Source: Ananas comosus (taxonomy: Eukaryota; Streptophyta; Magnoliopsida; Poales; Bromeliaceae). From it: DNA of 64,000 nt. A program made the position numbers and the translations under genes. Under the pieces are notes generated by a model that saw nothing but the letters and a program-made list of their open reading frames with translations, ran no database searches and had not been told where the DNA came from. Shown in pieces: positions 35,382 to 47,500 of the stretch. How positions within the stretch are numbered: position 1 is the first letter of the stretch; the number at the start of each line of letters is the position of its first letter. The stretch lies in contig NC_033637.1 in NCBI RefSeq assembly GCF_001540865.1, positions 3,925,349 to 3,989,348 on the forward strand, given 5' to 3'.

Positions 35382-35928
35382 TTGATCGGTAAAAATGTTT
35401 GTAAAGATCAAGCAGAAATAACTATTTACCTTGCACTTACTACTGATAACCTCGTTAAGCGAGGGTGGACCGGAGACACAGTCTGTGTGCTCTGCAGGGC
35501 TCACGATGAGTCTGTGGACCACCTATTCACTCAATGCGTTTTTACCAAGTACACCATAGTGATGGGACTCGAGGACCTTCAGGCGGAGGAACTGGGTGAC
35601 GACGTGCTTGTAGTTTGGGATAAGTGGATGGGTGGAGCTGCGGTGCGCGCTAGGAGGAATGGACTTTCAGAATTGGTCGCATGCTGGTGGGTGATTTGGA
35701 AGGCCCGGAACAATCATATTTTTTGTAACCTACAGTTTGACTCTGATTTAGCCGTTCAAAGGCTCATGGCACTCCTAACTTCGTGGAAAGATCTGCTATG
35801 ATTTTTTTTTTTTTTTTTTTTTTTTTGTGTTGTTTTTCTTGAGGCCTTTGTTGCTTCACCTCTGTAGTCAAATTCATCCATTCAATGAATGAAGCAGGTA
35901 GCGTGCTATCTATTCTCAAAAAAAAAAC
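35382..35928 (+). mobile_element. LINE (non-LTR retrotransposon) 3' fragment with zinc-binding RT domain
   Basis: The open frame 35382-35801 matches the C-terminal zf-RVT region of plant LINE polyproteins: LTTDNLVKRGWTGDTVCVLC, DESVDHLFTQC (the C-x2-C...H-x4-C zinc motif), then WWVIWKARNNHIF. The 5' side has no reverse transcriptase, so it is a 5'-truncated insertion. After the stop come a T-rich tract and a tail, GAAGCAGGTAGCGTGCTATC-TATTCTC, then oligo-A. That tail also ends the SINEs in this window. Confidence 0.85.
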
Positions 35929-36266
35929 TTCTGATTTTGATTACTACATAAATTTTCATTTACTTGATTTTAGTTGTTTTGTAATTATGAGAAACTATTG
36001 TACACACTTGGTGTACTAGTACATTCTTATGCTGCATTTTTATTGATTATTTGTTTTATTTGCTTTTTCTATCTCTAACAGCCGATAAGTTGTCGTTTTT
36101 TAGTTAAAAGTTGAGTAATTGAATTAACAACATGAACTGCACTAAAAAAAAAGAATCTATACAACATTTTCAAAACATGTTTACAAAAAAGTAAATTTTC
36201 TTTTAGTAGGAGCATTAACATATTAATTAATAATATACAAAGATAATATTCTGGAGAGCTTATTGC
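35929..36266. other. Intergenic stretch, nothing recognised
   Basis: AT-rich DNA between the LINE tail and the truncated foldback MITE. Its right edge is probably the breakpoint of the duplication that made RALF unit 3. Confidence 0.4.
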
Positions 36267-36486
36267 AAAGCCCTTTATACTCATAAATTTTCGACCGTTT
36301 GGATGAAAAAATATGCGGTTAGAATGAACGTGGTTACGGTTAGATAGATAGTGGGTCCCCTAGAGTTGAGTGGGTGGTTTGTTGAATAGTATAATCTAAT
36401 ATATGAAAATAATTAAAGGGTAGATCTAACGGTAAAAAACTCATAAGTACAATAGACTCTATACTCATAAAAATATAGTAGCCGGA

Positions 36487-36489
<3 letters not shown>
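36267..36489. mobile_element. Foldback MITE, short type, left-truncated, beside RALF unit 3
   Basis: It is nearly identical to the 32636-32888 copy but lacks the outer left inverted repeat and starts inside the first hairpin (AAAGCCCTTTATACTCATAA). A long (TA)n run (36490-36561) follows. It was probably copied together with the RALF unit. Confidence 0.8.
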
Positions 36490-36564
<75 letters not shown>

Positions 36565-36820
36565 TAAATTTTTAAAAATTTATGTACAAAATGTACAAGA
36601 AAACAGTAACAAAGAAAATTTTGTACATTCATTAAGAGATAAAAAAATTTATGCCAATGTTCGTTGTCTCGGAATCAAACGGAGCTTAAGAACATACAAA
36701 AGTACAAATGTAACAGTATACAATTTTCTAAGGACATAACCATAATTTTATATCAATCAATCGGCGCGCGCATCCACCGATCGAAGTTGAACTACAAGAT
36801 ATATCTGCTGCATTCATAAC

Positions 36821-37051
36821 TCATGCGCCCGATTCTCCAGGATTGTCGTTACGGCACCGCGCCCCGACCTCGCAGCCCCTGCTATGGGGCTCGACGGGCT
36901 GCGGGCGGCAATTCTCGAGCCACGGCCTGCACCGACGGTGATCCCTGGCGATTACACGGTAGTTTAGAGTAGGGACGGCATTGGTTCCGGTCGCCATCAC
37001 CGCGCATGCCAAGAGTGCGAGTAAAATCCATGCTCGAGTAACGCACGTCAT
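36821..37051 (-). CDS. RALF-like secreted peptide, copy 3 (76 aa)
   Basis: It has the same structure as copies 1 and 2. The start is taken at MTCVTRAW by alignment; a longer in-frame start 23 codons upstream would put charged residues before the signal peptide and is unlikely. The signal peptide is TCVTRAWILLALLACAVMA and the cysteines lie in CRPWLENC and SRGCEVGARC. The residues before the first cysteine are RDHRRC, a new dibasic pair absent from copies 1 and 2. Confidence 0.75.
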   Translation of the reverse strand: MTCVTRAWILLALLACAVMATGTNAVPTLNYRVIARDHRRCRPWLENCRPQPVEPHSRGCEVGARCRNDNPGESGA

Positions 37052-37379
37052 CTGTTCAATCAAAAAATATATATATAAAGAGATTTTCTTTCTTAGAACA
37101 CAAATTAATTTTAAATACAATATAAGGCAAACTATTACATTTGTGAACTATATAATAATGAAGTGCAAAATATAATATTACGGTTTATAGTGGTATAACA
37201 TACAAACGCAGAAATAAGCTGAACTACAGATAAGCTAATTGAAATATGTCCTATTTTATAACGCGAAAGGAAGGTTATTTACAATACCGATTGATTGTAG
37301 TGCGTGTTCGTCGGGCTAAGATCGAGTATGGATTGTATGTATTTGCATACGAATGTATCGAGTACGTAGAAGGTGGTGG

Positions 37380-37387
37380 TATTTATA
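37380..37387 (-). promoter_or_regulatory. TATA box of RALF copy 3
   Basis: TATAAATA on the minus strand, conserved in position with the other two copies. Confidence 0.6.
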
Positions 37388-37707
37388 CAGAGGTGGAAGT
37401 AAGAGAAACCAACTGAAGCTTAGCTGGAGAACTATCATCTATACTAAATCTGAATGATTTGTTGGATTAATGTGAGGAACTGAGGAAGAGCATGTTTTTC
37501 TCCTCAGTAAAAGTTCACAATGCTCTTTACAGTAGAAAACGGAAAATTAGTACTATAAATGGGTTTTTTTGCTTCTGCTTTTAGTTGCTGCTGTTTTTGG
37601 AAAATGTATATTAGGTTAAATAAAAAGGTCTGAAACTTTTTCTATAGTGAGAATTAAAAATAAAATTTTATTTAAGCATAAATTAAAAGGTTGAAGCTAA
37701 AAAAAAA

Positions 37708-38128
37708 AAGGGGAAACTTCAAATACCCCCTGTGGTTTCGCACTTTCTCACTTTAGTATCCTGTGGTTTAAAGTGTATCAAGTTAGTATCCTGTGGTTTT
37801 GCACTTTTTCACTTCAGTACCCTGTGGTTTCAAGTGTATCAAGTTGGTACCTTGTGGTTTCATATTTGTATCAAGTTAGTACCCTGTGGTTTCAATTTTT
37901 TCTTTTTATTATTCATTTCGGGGCATATAATTTAACGAAATATTAAACCATAGGGTATTAAAGTGAGAAAGTGTGAAACCATATGGTACTAACTTGATAC
38001 ACTTTAAACCATAGGGTACTAAAGTGAGAAAGTGTGAAACCACATGGTACTAACTTAGATACACTTTAAATCACATGGTAGTAAACTGAGAAAGTGCGAA
38101 ACCACAGGGAGGTATTTGAAGTTTCTCC
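37708..38128. mobile_element. 'TGTGGTTT' inverted-repeat element, copy 3
   Basis: Its modules are the most regular of the three copies (for example ACCCTGTGGTTTC and TATCAAGTTAGTA). Confidence 0.65.
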
Positions 38129-38346
38129 AAAAAAATATAAGCTATTCTGGAATAACAACCCTAAACCTTTACATTGATTGAGAGCCCACGACTTTTAGTT
38201 TTTTTAAAAAAAATTGAGTGATTTTAGCCAAATTGATTTATAATTATATCAAATCTAATGATTCAAGCAACTTCATGTGAATAAAATTAGTCTAATCAAC
38301 TGTTAATAGCTAATAAAGCAATAAAATTTAACAAAAATTTTCATTT

Positions 38347-39412
38347 GGTTGACTAAATATAGAGCCTCAAATAAAAAGAAAATTAGAAGTTAAAAGCAAT
38401 TAAAAAGAGTAAAATTGAGGGTTCCATTTCAGAATTGCCTTTAGTTGAGATCTTCATACATTTTCACCCAAAATAGAAAATGAAAAAAATAAAATGTGTG
38501 CCTATTCCCCCATTTTTCTTTTTTATTTTAATCACTTATCGTAGCTTATTTTAAATGATGAACTTTACCATTTTTACTTTGCTATTATATGGTTTAAACA
38601 TTTACACTTAAATATCCTGTAATTTTATTTTTATTCAAAAAATTCACTATTAAATAGGATAATAAAATAATTTTTTTTGATAATTACATAATAGCTAAGT
38701 ATAACTTTGTAAAACACAAAATGATAAAATAAATATAAGCTAAACCAAATGATGCCTAAATGCTACTCTTCGAACTACAAAGTAACAAACTAAATATGAA
38801 CTAAACCACCAAATTAACGTTTACCCTATTTTAAAACATAATAATGGACATATGTTTATCATTGCTTTTAATACATTTTTTTATCACTTTTACACATAAT
38901 TTCAAATCTACTTCTATGAACAAGAATTGAGAGATTCTATCCTTCTTTATATCATCCATCAGCCAAAATTTTATTTCAATAAAACTACCCACTGAATTTA
39001 CCTAGAAGCATCATGAACATTATCATCCGAAGCTAATACTTGGTAGTTACTAAATATACAGTAATTGAGTTGATACTTTTTCTTTTTGGCTCCATTGGTG
39101 TCCTGAACACATGAATTTTGAGATTTTTTTTTTCTACTCTTATTAAGCAAATAATTCAAAGTAACGAGTTTCCTACGAACATAATGCTTCCCCCACATAA
39201 GACACAAAATTATTCAACAACAATTATTGAATCTCTTCTGAAGCCTTTAAACAACAATACAATCATGTAGAAGAGCTCTTCGCGGCTTCGTAGCTCTTCG
39301 CGGCTTCGTAGTTATTTCTGTTGTATTATAAGAAGGTGAAAATCTGCATTTGATTGTCCCCATTATATCAAAACGAGCTACAACTTAGTGTACACGACGA
39401 ATCAGATCGTTT
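38347..39412. other. Intergenic DNA between RALF unit 3 and SGF29
   Basis: A region at about 38540-38765 resembles 58800-59000 (GTAGCTTATTTTA..., ...AAAATAAATATAAGCTAAACC), with inverted ends, so it is probably an unnamed MITE. Near 39271-39308 the 18-base phrase AGCTCTTCGCGGCTTCGT is tandemly duplicated, close to the SGF29 3' UTR. No gene was seen. Confidence 0.45.
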
Positions 39413-40041
39413 TCACTGGCGGTGACCTTCCGGAAGTTGAACAACCCTGTAGAAGGGCACGCTCCTTTGCGGCAACGACCCATCTTCCTCGTCATCGTCA
39501 AACTCAAGGAGATAGCTGATCAAAATCAAAGAGTTTTTCAGATGTTAGATAGTCGATGTTCATAAATCAACAAAAATAAATGCTCGAAGGCGCGAAACAT
39601 GACACCAATTAGTGCTTTTGAAGCAAATAAATTTAACTCCGAGAATTATACGAGGTAAAAGACTTACTCATCAGACTTCCTCTGACGTTTGCAGAAAGTT
39701 TGGACCACCCCATCACATGAAAAGAGGAAAAATATTAAAAAAAAATAAAAAAGAAAATCAGAAAGTTAGCATATCAGGGTGCAGGAAAAGTAGGTAAAAG
39801 ATTTAAGAAAACCCTTCTTTTTAGAGGTTCATTACGCAGCATGGACTGTTATTAGATGATTAACTAGATGACATCAGCATACAAGAATTCCGATTGCAAT
39901 AACTAGTAATTGTGCACGTCATATGGAGGATTCATATAGTCACAAAGTAACAGCACAAGTTCGGGACACACTTTTCCATTTATGCTTGCAACACATCAAT
40001 CAGACCTGATTTTGGACCCAATGTTGAGTCGATTACTCATG

Positions 40042-40089
<48 letters not shown>

Positions 40090-40115
40090 AGTATATATGT
40101 GTATGAATAAGCATG

Positions 40116-40168
<53 letters not shown>

Positions 40169-40389
40169 CGGCTGCTATGCTATCAATAGTACCAAGCACT
40201 TGGTGCTATCAAGTTTTCTGCCGTTAGATTAACCCCTTTGATTATTTTTATCCGTTAGATTATACTATTCAACCAACTACCCACTCAACCCTAGGGGGCC
40301 CACATCATCCTAACCGCACATCTTTTAATCCAAGGGCGGAAAACTTAATAGTACCAAGTCATTGGTGCTATAAATAGTATTCCAACCTA

Positions 40390-40457
<68 letters not shown>

Positions 40458-41491
40458 AATCTTTAAACTATTTAAAACAAAATCTATACTCTTGATCTTG
40501 ATTACAAGACTTCTATCATCATTTTTTAAAGAATATACATTTTCAGCCGTTCATTTTTGTGTCCACTCGATGGGTAAGAGAACAATATCAAAAAGATTTG
40601 AAATTTGATTTCTAAACACTTCAAGTGGTATAGATCATGTTCAATGGTGCCGATCGTCGATTTGGAGGCTTTATCATCAAAAACAATTGGGTGGCAACGG
40701 AGCCCGTTTGCTATCAATAGTATTCTAGCTCAACTCTCTCTCTATATATATATAGAGTTGAGCTAGAATACTATCGGTAGTAAACAAGCCGTTTTACTAC
40801 CGATTTGTTTTCGATGATAGAGCTTCCAAATTGACGATCGGCTCCGTTAAATATGATCTAAACCATTTAAACTATCTAGAAATCAAATTTCACGCACTTT
40901 CGATATTGTTCTTTTATCCATCAAGTGAACAGAAAAATGAATGGCTGAAAATGAATACTCTTTAAAAAATGATGATAAGAGTCTTGTAATCAAGATCAAG
41001 AGTATAGATCTTGTTTTAAATAGTTTAAAAAATTTTCTAACAAAAATTCAATTGATTTGGATATCTTTACGCCGTTAAATGAGAAAACGCCTCTTATCGA
41101 TCATNAAACGAAGCCTAAATCTAGTGGTGGAAAACTCGATAGCACCAAATCCTTGATGCTATCGATAGTATTCCAGCGGGATTATATATATCTATATCTA
41201 TATACATATATGAAAAGAGTCTTTATTGCCATGTGTCAATCTCACCTCAATTTTCCTCCCCTCTCTCACATTCTTACAAATGAAAATTATTGCCTACACC
41301 AAATTTGTTAGTATATTACACGAAGCAAACAATTTTTTTAATAATAAATATAGCGAAATCAAAGTTAACCTGAAATATGCAATGCCTGGTATATATAGTC
41401 TATGTATAAAAGAAATACCGAGTTTGAATTTTTATAATAGATTTTAGGAATACAGTATATAAGATAAGATACATTTATACATAATAAGAGG

Positions 41492-41549
<58 letters not shown>

Positions 41550-44500
41550 CACATGCATATATGTATGTGTATGTATATGTATATATGTTGTCAAGTTGCT
41601 TATAAATCAACAAAAAATTTAAAGGATTAAAGATTGACAGTTGTTAGCTACAAAGAAGTAGAATTAAAATATTGAAGAAACTACTCAGTAATTAAAGAAA
41701 GAGAAGATCTCTACATTTCTAAATAAGAGCAAGAAAGCAATTATTGCCTAATAAACACAACCTCTAGGCTAGCTTCTCTGACATATAAACATCAAAATAC
41801 GTTGATGCTAACATGATACTGCATGCATGAGATAGTGTGTAAATGTTGCATTACCTTACGGTGTGAATTGACAACCGTTGCCTTATACAATGCCGTCGTC
41901 CCAGGATAAACTGCCAAGACATGTCTGCCCGGGGGAAAATCTGGTGCACTGGAAGGATCCCCCTTCTTCGGAAAAGGAATAATGCGCTGCATAGGCAGCT
42001 TGTATTTTCTACGAAAACAACATTTAATTAACAAGACATTCTTACCATCTCTCTCGCAATATCAAATGAGCAATATAAACTACATTTAAAACAATTAAAT
42101 GATAATTTATTACAACTTGTCCAACAATGATAAATACACAGTATATATGCACATAGAAAGAGTTGGACTACACAACACTCCCTGGCAAGGGATCAAAAGT
42201 CTCTAGAATTATGAGAAACTCGAGTGGAACCATAAAAAATTTAACAATGTAACCATTCAGTTCAATATAAAACATTCGATTGCATCTAAATAAGAAATTA
42301 TTTGCTTTGAAGGTCCCTTTTATGCATCAAGCAAGTGGAAAATGGAAGGACTCACAGATATAAAAACATTTCATGGCATTGCCAAGAACTTGCCCAAAAG
42401 GATAGAAGTTGTCAATAATTTTTTATATCGCATGATAATGGCCTTTGTGTATTTTCAAATAAGTATATCAACAAGCATAACAACAAGCTTTTTATTAAAC
42501 ATGCATGAACTTTCTATACGAGTATAGAAATAAATATTCTTGATTATCATATTAGTTAGAAATGATAAACAGGTAAAGACTTATAGAAGACAACAGGTAG
42601 CCCGATCAAAGTGAATAGTAGAATAGCACGTTGTATTAGGGACCAAACAAAGTTATAGATGCTAAAGGGGTACATGGCGAAGGTGGCCTGATCGATGCGG
42701 TTAAGAGTGTGATTGTCATATTAACGGCAAAAACACAACCAAGAAAGCAAAAAGGCCATAAGTTTGATGAAGAAGTTGCGAAAATTAGATGCCTTGGTAC
42801 ACACTGCTTCCTATATATATATATATATATAAGCGTTAATTGAGAGTTCGGCATGAATTGAGTATGTAAATAAAAAAAAAATACACTATTTGTCCATCAA
42901 CATAAAAAGTAATGTGGCAAGCAATGGCAAGCAATATAAAGAAGGGACGGAATAAGGAAGTGATTTTTCACCCAAGACCTACCTCTGCATACTTTCCTCA
43001 TCATCACCTGGCTCCTCATCAAGCACTTCATATCTGCATGTTCAGGAAGATCCATAACAATCAATTATGACATATACCGATGACGTCTAATCAAGTACCA
43101 ACATGTGATGTTTGAAGAACCTATTCTACATTTGCATATTATTCTTGAAAAGAGATCATGATTGAAGCACTCCAAGAAGATTATATAGTATAACTATAGC
43201 AGGTAAATGCTACAATTGTCTTATCACAGCATTGAATCTCAATAATAATTTCTCTGAAAATGATACTGAAGAGATGATCACATAAACGTACTCTTTTGCA
43301 TCCTTGTCAACATGTATAACTTTCACAACAAACCACTCGTCTTTTTCAGCTTCATCAGGTGTGACCCTAGCTGCCACCTGAAAGTAATTAATATTACTAA
43401 TACACACATTAAAAGGAAACTTGCCACATGTGCAACTATATTATTATTTTTACAAATAGATACAATCAACCAGAACAAATAGTAGAACAATCAGCAGATA
43501 TAGGGCAATATATAGTCAACACATAAAAGAACAACAAATCAAGGAGTTTTTATAGTTTCTCTTCCTTGCTATCCAATAGATAATAAGCGACTCCATTTGC
43601 TTTGCATACTTGTCAAGTAATTACATGTCAATCTAAAGTATTCAGGAATTGAATTGAAGTTAACTCTTTCTATATTGGACTACCTAGGGGCTTTTGACCC
43701 AAGCTTGATTGACGCACCTACAATGATGCGACAGTGTCGCATTACAACAATCTGTTGCGCAACCAAGCTTCAGTGTGATGCCACCTCCGCTAACCATTAG
43801 TTGCCTTACGAGTTACAGCTAAGTTGATTAATGTAGGCATGCATTGTCAAATACAGTATGCATTCCAGATTAGCTTACTAATGGAATCACCATGCAAAAA
43901 TCGTATTGGCACTATTAAGCACAGTTATGAACAAAGGCAAAACTTAATAACAATCGAGTGTTAGCACATCTTTATGCCCAGAGCCTGCAATGACCACTTG
44001 CAAGTCCTTGCGCCACTGCTTAGAAGCAAAAAGAGCTCCCTGAAGACTTCTACTTCACCCATCAGCTTTGTAACATGCAGTCTCCTAAGAACCAAGGTAG
44101 TCCAACATAGGACTTTGGTAAGCCATCACCTTTTTATCTCTTTCAGACGATTACACCAGCTAGGCTACTCCATTAACATTAATACTCCGGTGTTTCATAA
44201 GCGAAAGGAACAGATTTCTTATAATATCAGTTTTTCCTCCACTTTATAATGGCTCTCAAACCGTGCCAACGCTCCACAAAGTTCTAATTTCACTTTCCAT
44301 ATTTTTACGCAAAAATAGTACATCACATAGTTGTAATTAACTAAAAAAAACTATTCCATGACGTGTGGGCATAATTATTTCCCTAAACGCACAAAATGAC
44401 GGAAGATTTTTTATTGTGAACATGATTTTCAGGTACTTCAATTTTTCTGTGTAGACAACTAGATTTTGTGCTAATGCCTTCAAGTGGTTCAAAACCCAGA

Positions 44501-47500
44501 ACCATCAAACTGATTTCAGAGGCAATGTTTGTTATATATTGAGTGCATTAAGGCAATTGCACGTTTGTTATATATTGAGTGTCCATTAGCGACAAATTGA
44601 GGATCTCCATAATGATAAGCCTGTGAGGCTGTGACAAGTTGCTACCACATCCTGTGACTTGGTGCTTGACTAATGACTTGTTGAACTATCAGCGCTTCTT
44701 ACTTATTTGCCTTAAAAGATGAAATCCAATGCTTTCATTTCACGGCTTACATTTCAGATTTTAAATCTTTCGAAATTCAGAAAAGGCTTCTTTCTTATAT
44801 AGAAGATCAGAATCTGATTTATCACCAAAAAAATGGCTTTTCTAAAGAAATTGGGAGCTGACGTTTCTTATGTAGTGAGTCAACACTCAACAATTGGTAG
44901 TACTGTATATATCTCAAAGGGTACGCTTTCTTTAAATATGCACCTCTCACGTCTGGGAAAAAGTAGTTTCGCTGAGAATTTTAAGTTTCTTTGTTTGTGA
45001 ATATGCCTGTCCAAAGGTCACAGGCTTGCATAAAAATCCTTTTGAAAACTCCAAAATTTTGCATAAATACTGTATGAATAGGTGGTATTTCTATATAAAA
45101 GAGCATATAAGAAACAACCATTTATGATGAATACTTACGTAAATATGCACTTTACAAGAATATTCGCATGAAAAGGTTCTTTTATCTTAATATTGTTAGT
45201 GATGCATCAATTACTCAAACAATACTAACGTAAATAAGTTTGTAATGCATATGGCTGTCATTATGGGTTTTAAGTAATGATGCCAGCTGGATCCTTGAGT
45301 TGCAACATTACTTCTTCATGGAAGCAACAAATAGATAGAAGCAAAAGAATAATTTTGTTAAATTTTGATGATACATGGACCAGATGCTCCAATGCACCAA
45401 AACAATTTCGGAGTTGAAATGGAAATGTTCAACAATAGTAAGCACTAGTCTTGAACAAACTAATTAGACAGTTACAACTGCCTTCACATGTTCATCTCTG
45501 CTGTGAAAATTGAATGCGACGAGTTCATATAATGAATTCTCATAATGAAATTCTCAACATCTGCTAGCTTTTGATTTCTTTATATATACCTGCTCTCCTT
45601 TCAGATTTGCAGGATGGTCGAGTTGGTTTCTCATTGATGCAGCTGGTGGAAATCGTGCATTATCTCCATCAATCTTCATCCGCTTCTTTTTCTGCTCACT
45701 GCCTTCTGCATAAACCACCAGTTTATAAGATAAGATGCATAGAGAAGAAAACAAATAACTCTGGTTTTACAACTATGACTTGTTGCTAAACAGTGTAAAA
45801 TTTGAGATTTCAAAAAATATCTTAACATACAATTGAGTCATTTAGAAACTAAAACATTTCATTGGAATGAATACATGAAGTCAACAATTACCAGAGCCTG
45901 ATAAATAAGCCTAGCATTGAAAAAATGAAATAGTGTTACAGCATATTTTTCATGACTCTACCTATGGAATCAAAGGAAGCTCAGATTAAACAGATATACT
46001 GCAAAACAAAACAAAATCGCACTCGAATTCAGCATAGTGCATTGTAAGGAAAATAATGAAAGTTAGTTAATAATAAGCACCTAAACTCTCTGCCTGAAAA
46101 AAAGGAAGTACTCCACCTAGTTTAGCAATACAGAGAGAGTACTAAAAACAATGATTTATCTGTAAGTTTAAAATAACATAAACCATAGTGCGCTGTCTTT
46201 GTTTCATTAGGGTCTATATATAAAGGCGCCAAGCACGTGTAAAATACCTACCTAATTTTCATGCAGATAACAGCAATGATCACTTATTCATCTGAATTAA
46301 GTTATCTATGCACTATGTTCCATGAACCACATTTTTTTTTTCTAGGATCACGCAACTCCTAATACCCTAAAAGCAACACGGAATGTCCATCACAAAGCAT
46401 TAAAAGATGCCATTCCAAGTTTAGAAAATAAAAAAAGGATTTGAATATAGGATTGAAAGCTAGTCCTGACTGTCAAATTCTCCCTGATTCGAATTCCTAC
46501 ATGCCAGGACATCAAACAGACCAGTTGATATGGTGGACACTCAGGAATAGCATGAAATAGCAGGGAAAAATAGTCAATGATTGCATCCAAAGTTAAGATA
46601 TGTCAATCATGTCCATCAAATTAAAGAACTAGTTATTTTAAACTACTATCTTAAAGTACAAATTCTGTGGGATATGAATGCTACAATACAGACAACAAAA
46701 ATAGATGGCAATTGAACTAGGGTACCATAATATCCTTTTAAACATGAGAATAGAAGTTACAATAGATAATAAATGATAGCTTACACCAAGGTTCATAGCA
46801 AAAGCATATGGCATAATTTTAACTTCAAAAACATAACATCCTTCTTCCAATTTTCATGCTCACCAATCTTTTTTCTTTGTGGAACTGTTAGTCCAGACTG
46901 CAGCAGAGCATCCAACTGGCTCATCAATACATTTGAAACACTAAGCAAAAAGGCAAATCACCTCAATTAGAAGGAATGAAAGTAGGAAAAATTCGTAACC
47001 ACAAACTTGAAACATGCATATGCAAATGTTACACCAAAAGCACACGAAGCATGGCCCAGATAACAATTTTAATAGATAAGAAACAAGTTACACAAAAAGC
47101 ATAAGAAGCAATTAGGTTATTGACTATAATCAAGTTTAATCCACAGCACTGATGAAAGAAAATATGCACACCCTAGACTATTTGGGGAACACAGAGGAAC
47201 TTTTTATTTGGTATACATGCTGATATTAGCCAAACCAGAATCTTATGTTTCATAAATGTAGATATGTTGTAACCCTGCCAGTCCATGGCTATTGAATTTG
47301 TCTTTTAACAACCAGTTCCCAAGCCCCCAAAAAGGCGATCTGCAACAAAAAATCTCAGTAGATTTGTCAAGAACTACAAATTTTAATATTTATGATGTGC
47401 CGGAGAGTGATCTTGCCTAAATAACTGGGACATCAATAAGTTTATTTCATGGAACAAACAACAACAGAATCAGAAAAGAAAAAAAGGAACTACTGAACAT

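Larger units (their letters stand above)
36563..38346. repeat. RALF duplication unit 3 (about 1.78 kb)
   Basis: This direct copy of unit 2 carries a RALF-like gene, its TATA box and the TGTGGTTT inverted-repeat element (about 37708-38128). Confidence 0.92.

Noticed and set aside
39271..39308. Two copies of AGCTCTTCGCGGCTTCGT as a possible regulatory or CRISPR-like repeat
   Set aside because: Only two direct copies with no spacer, in a plant intergenic region; a simple tandem duplication.
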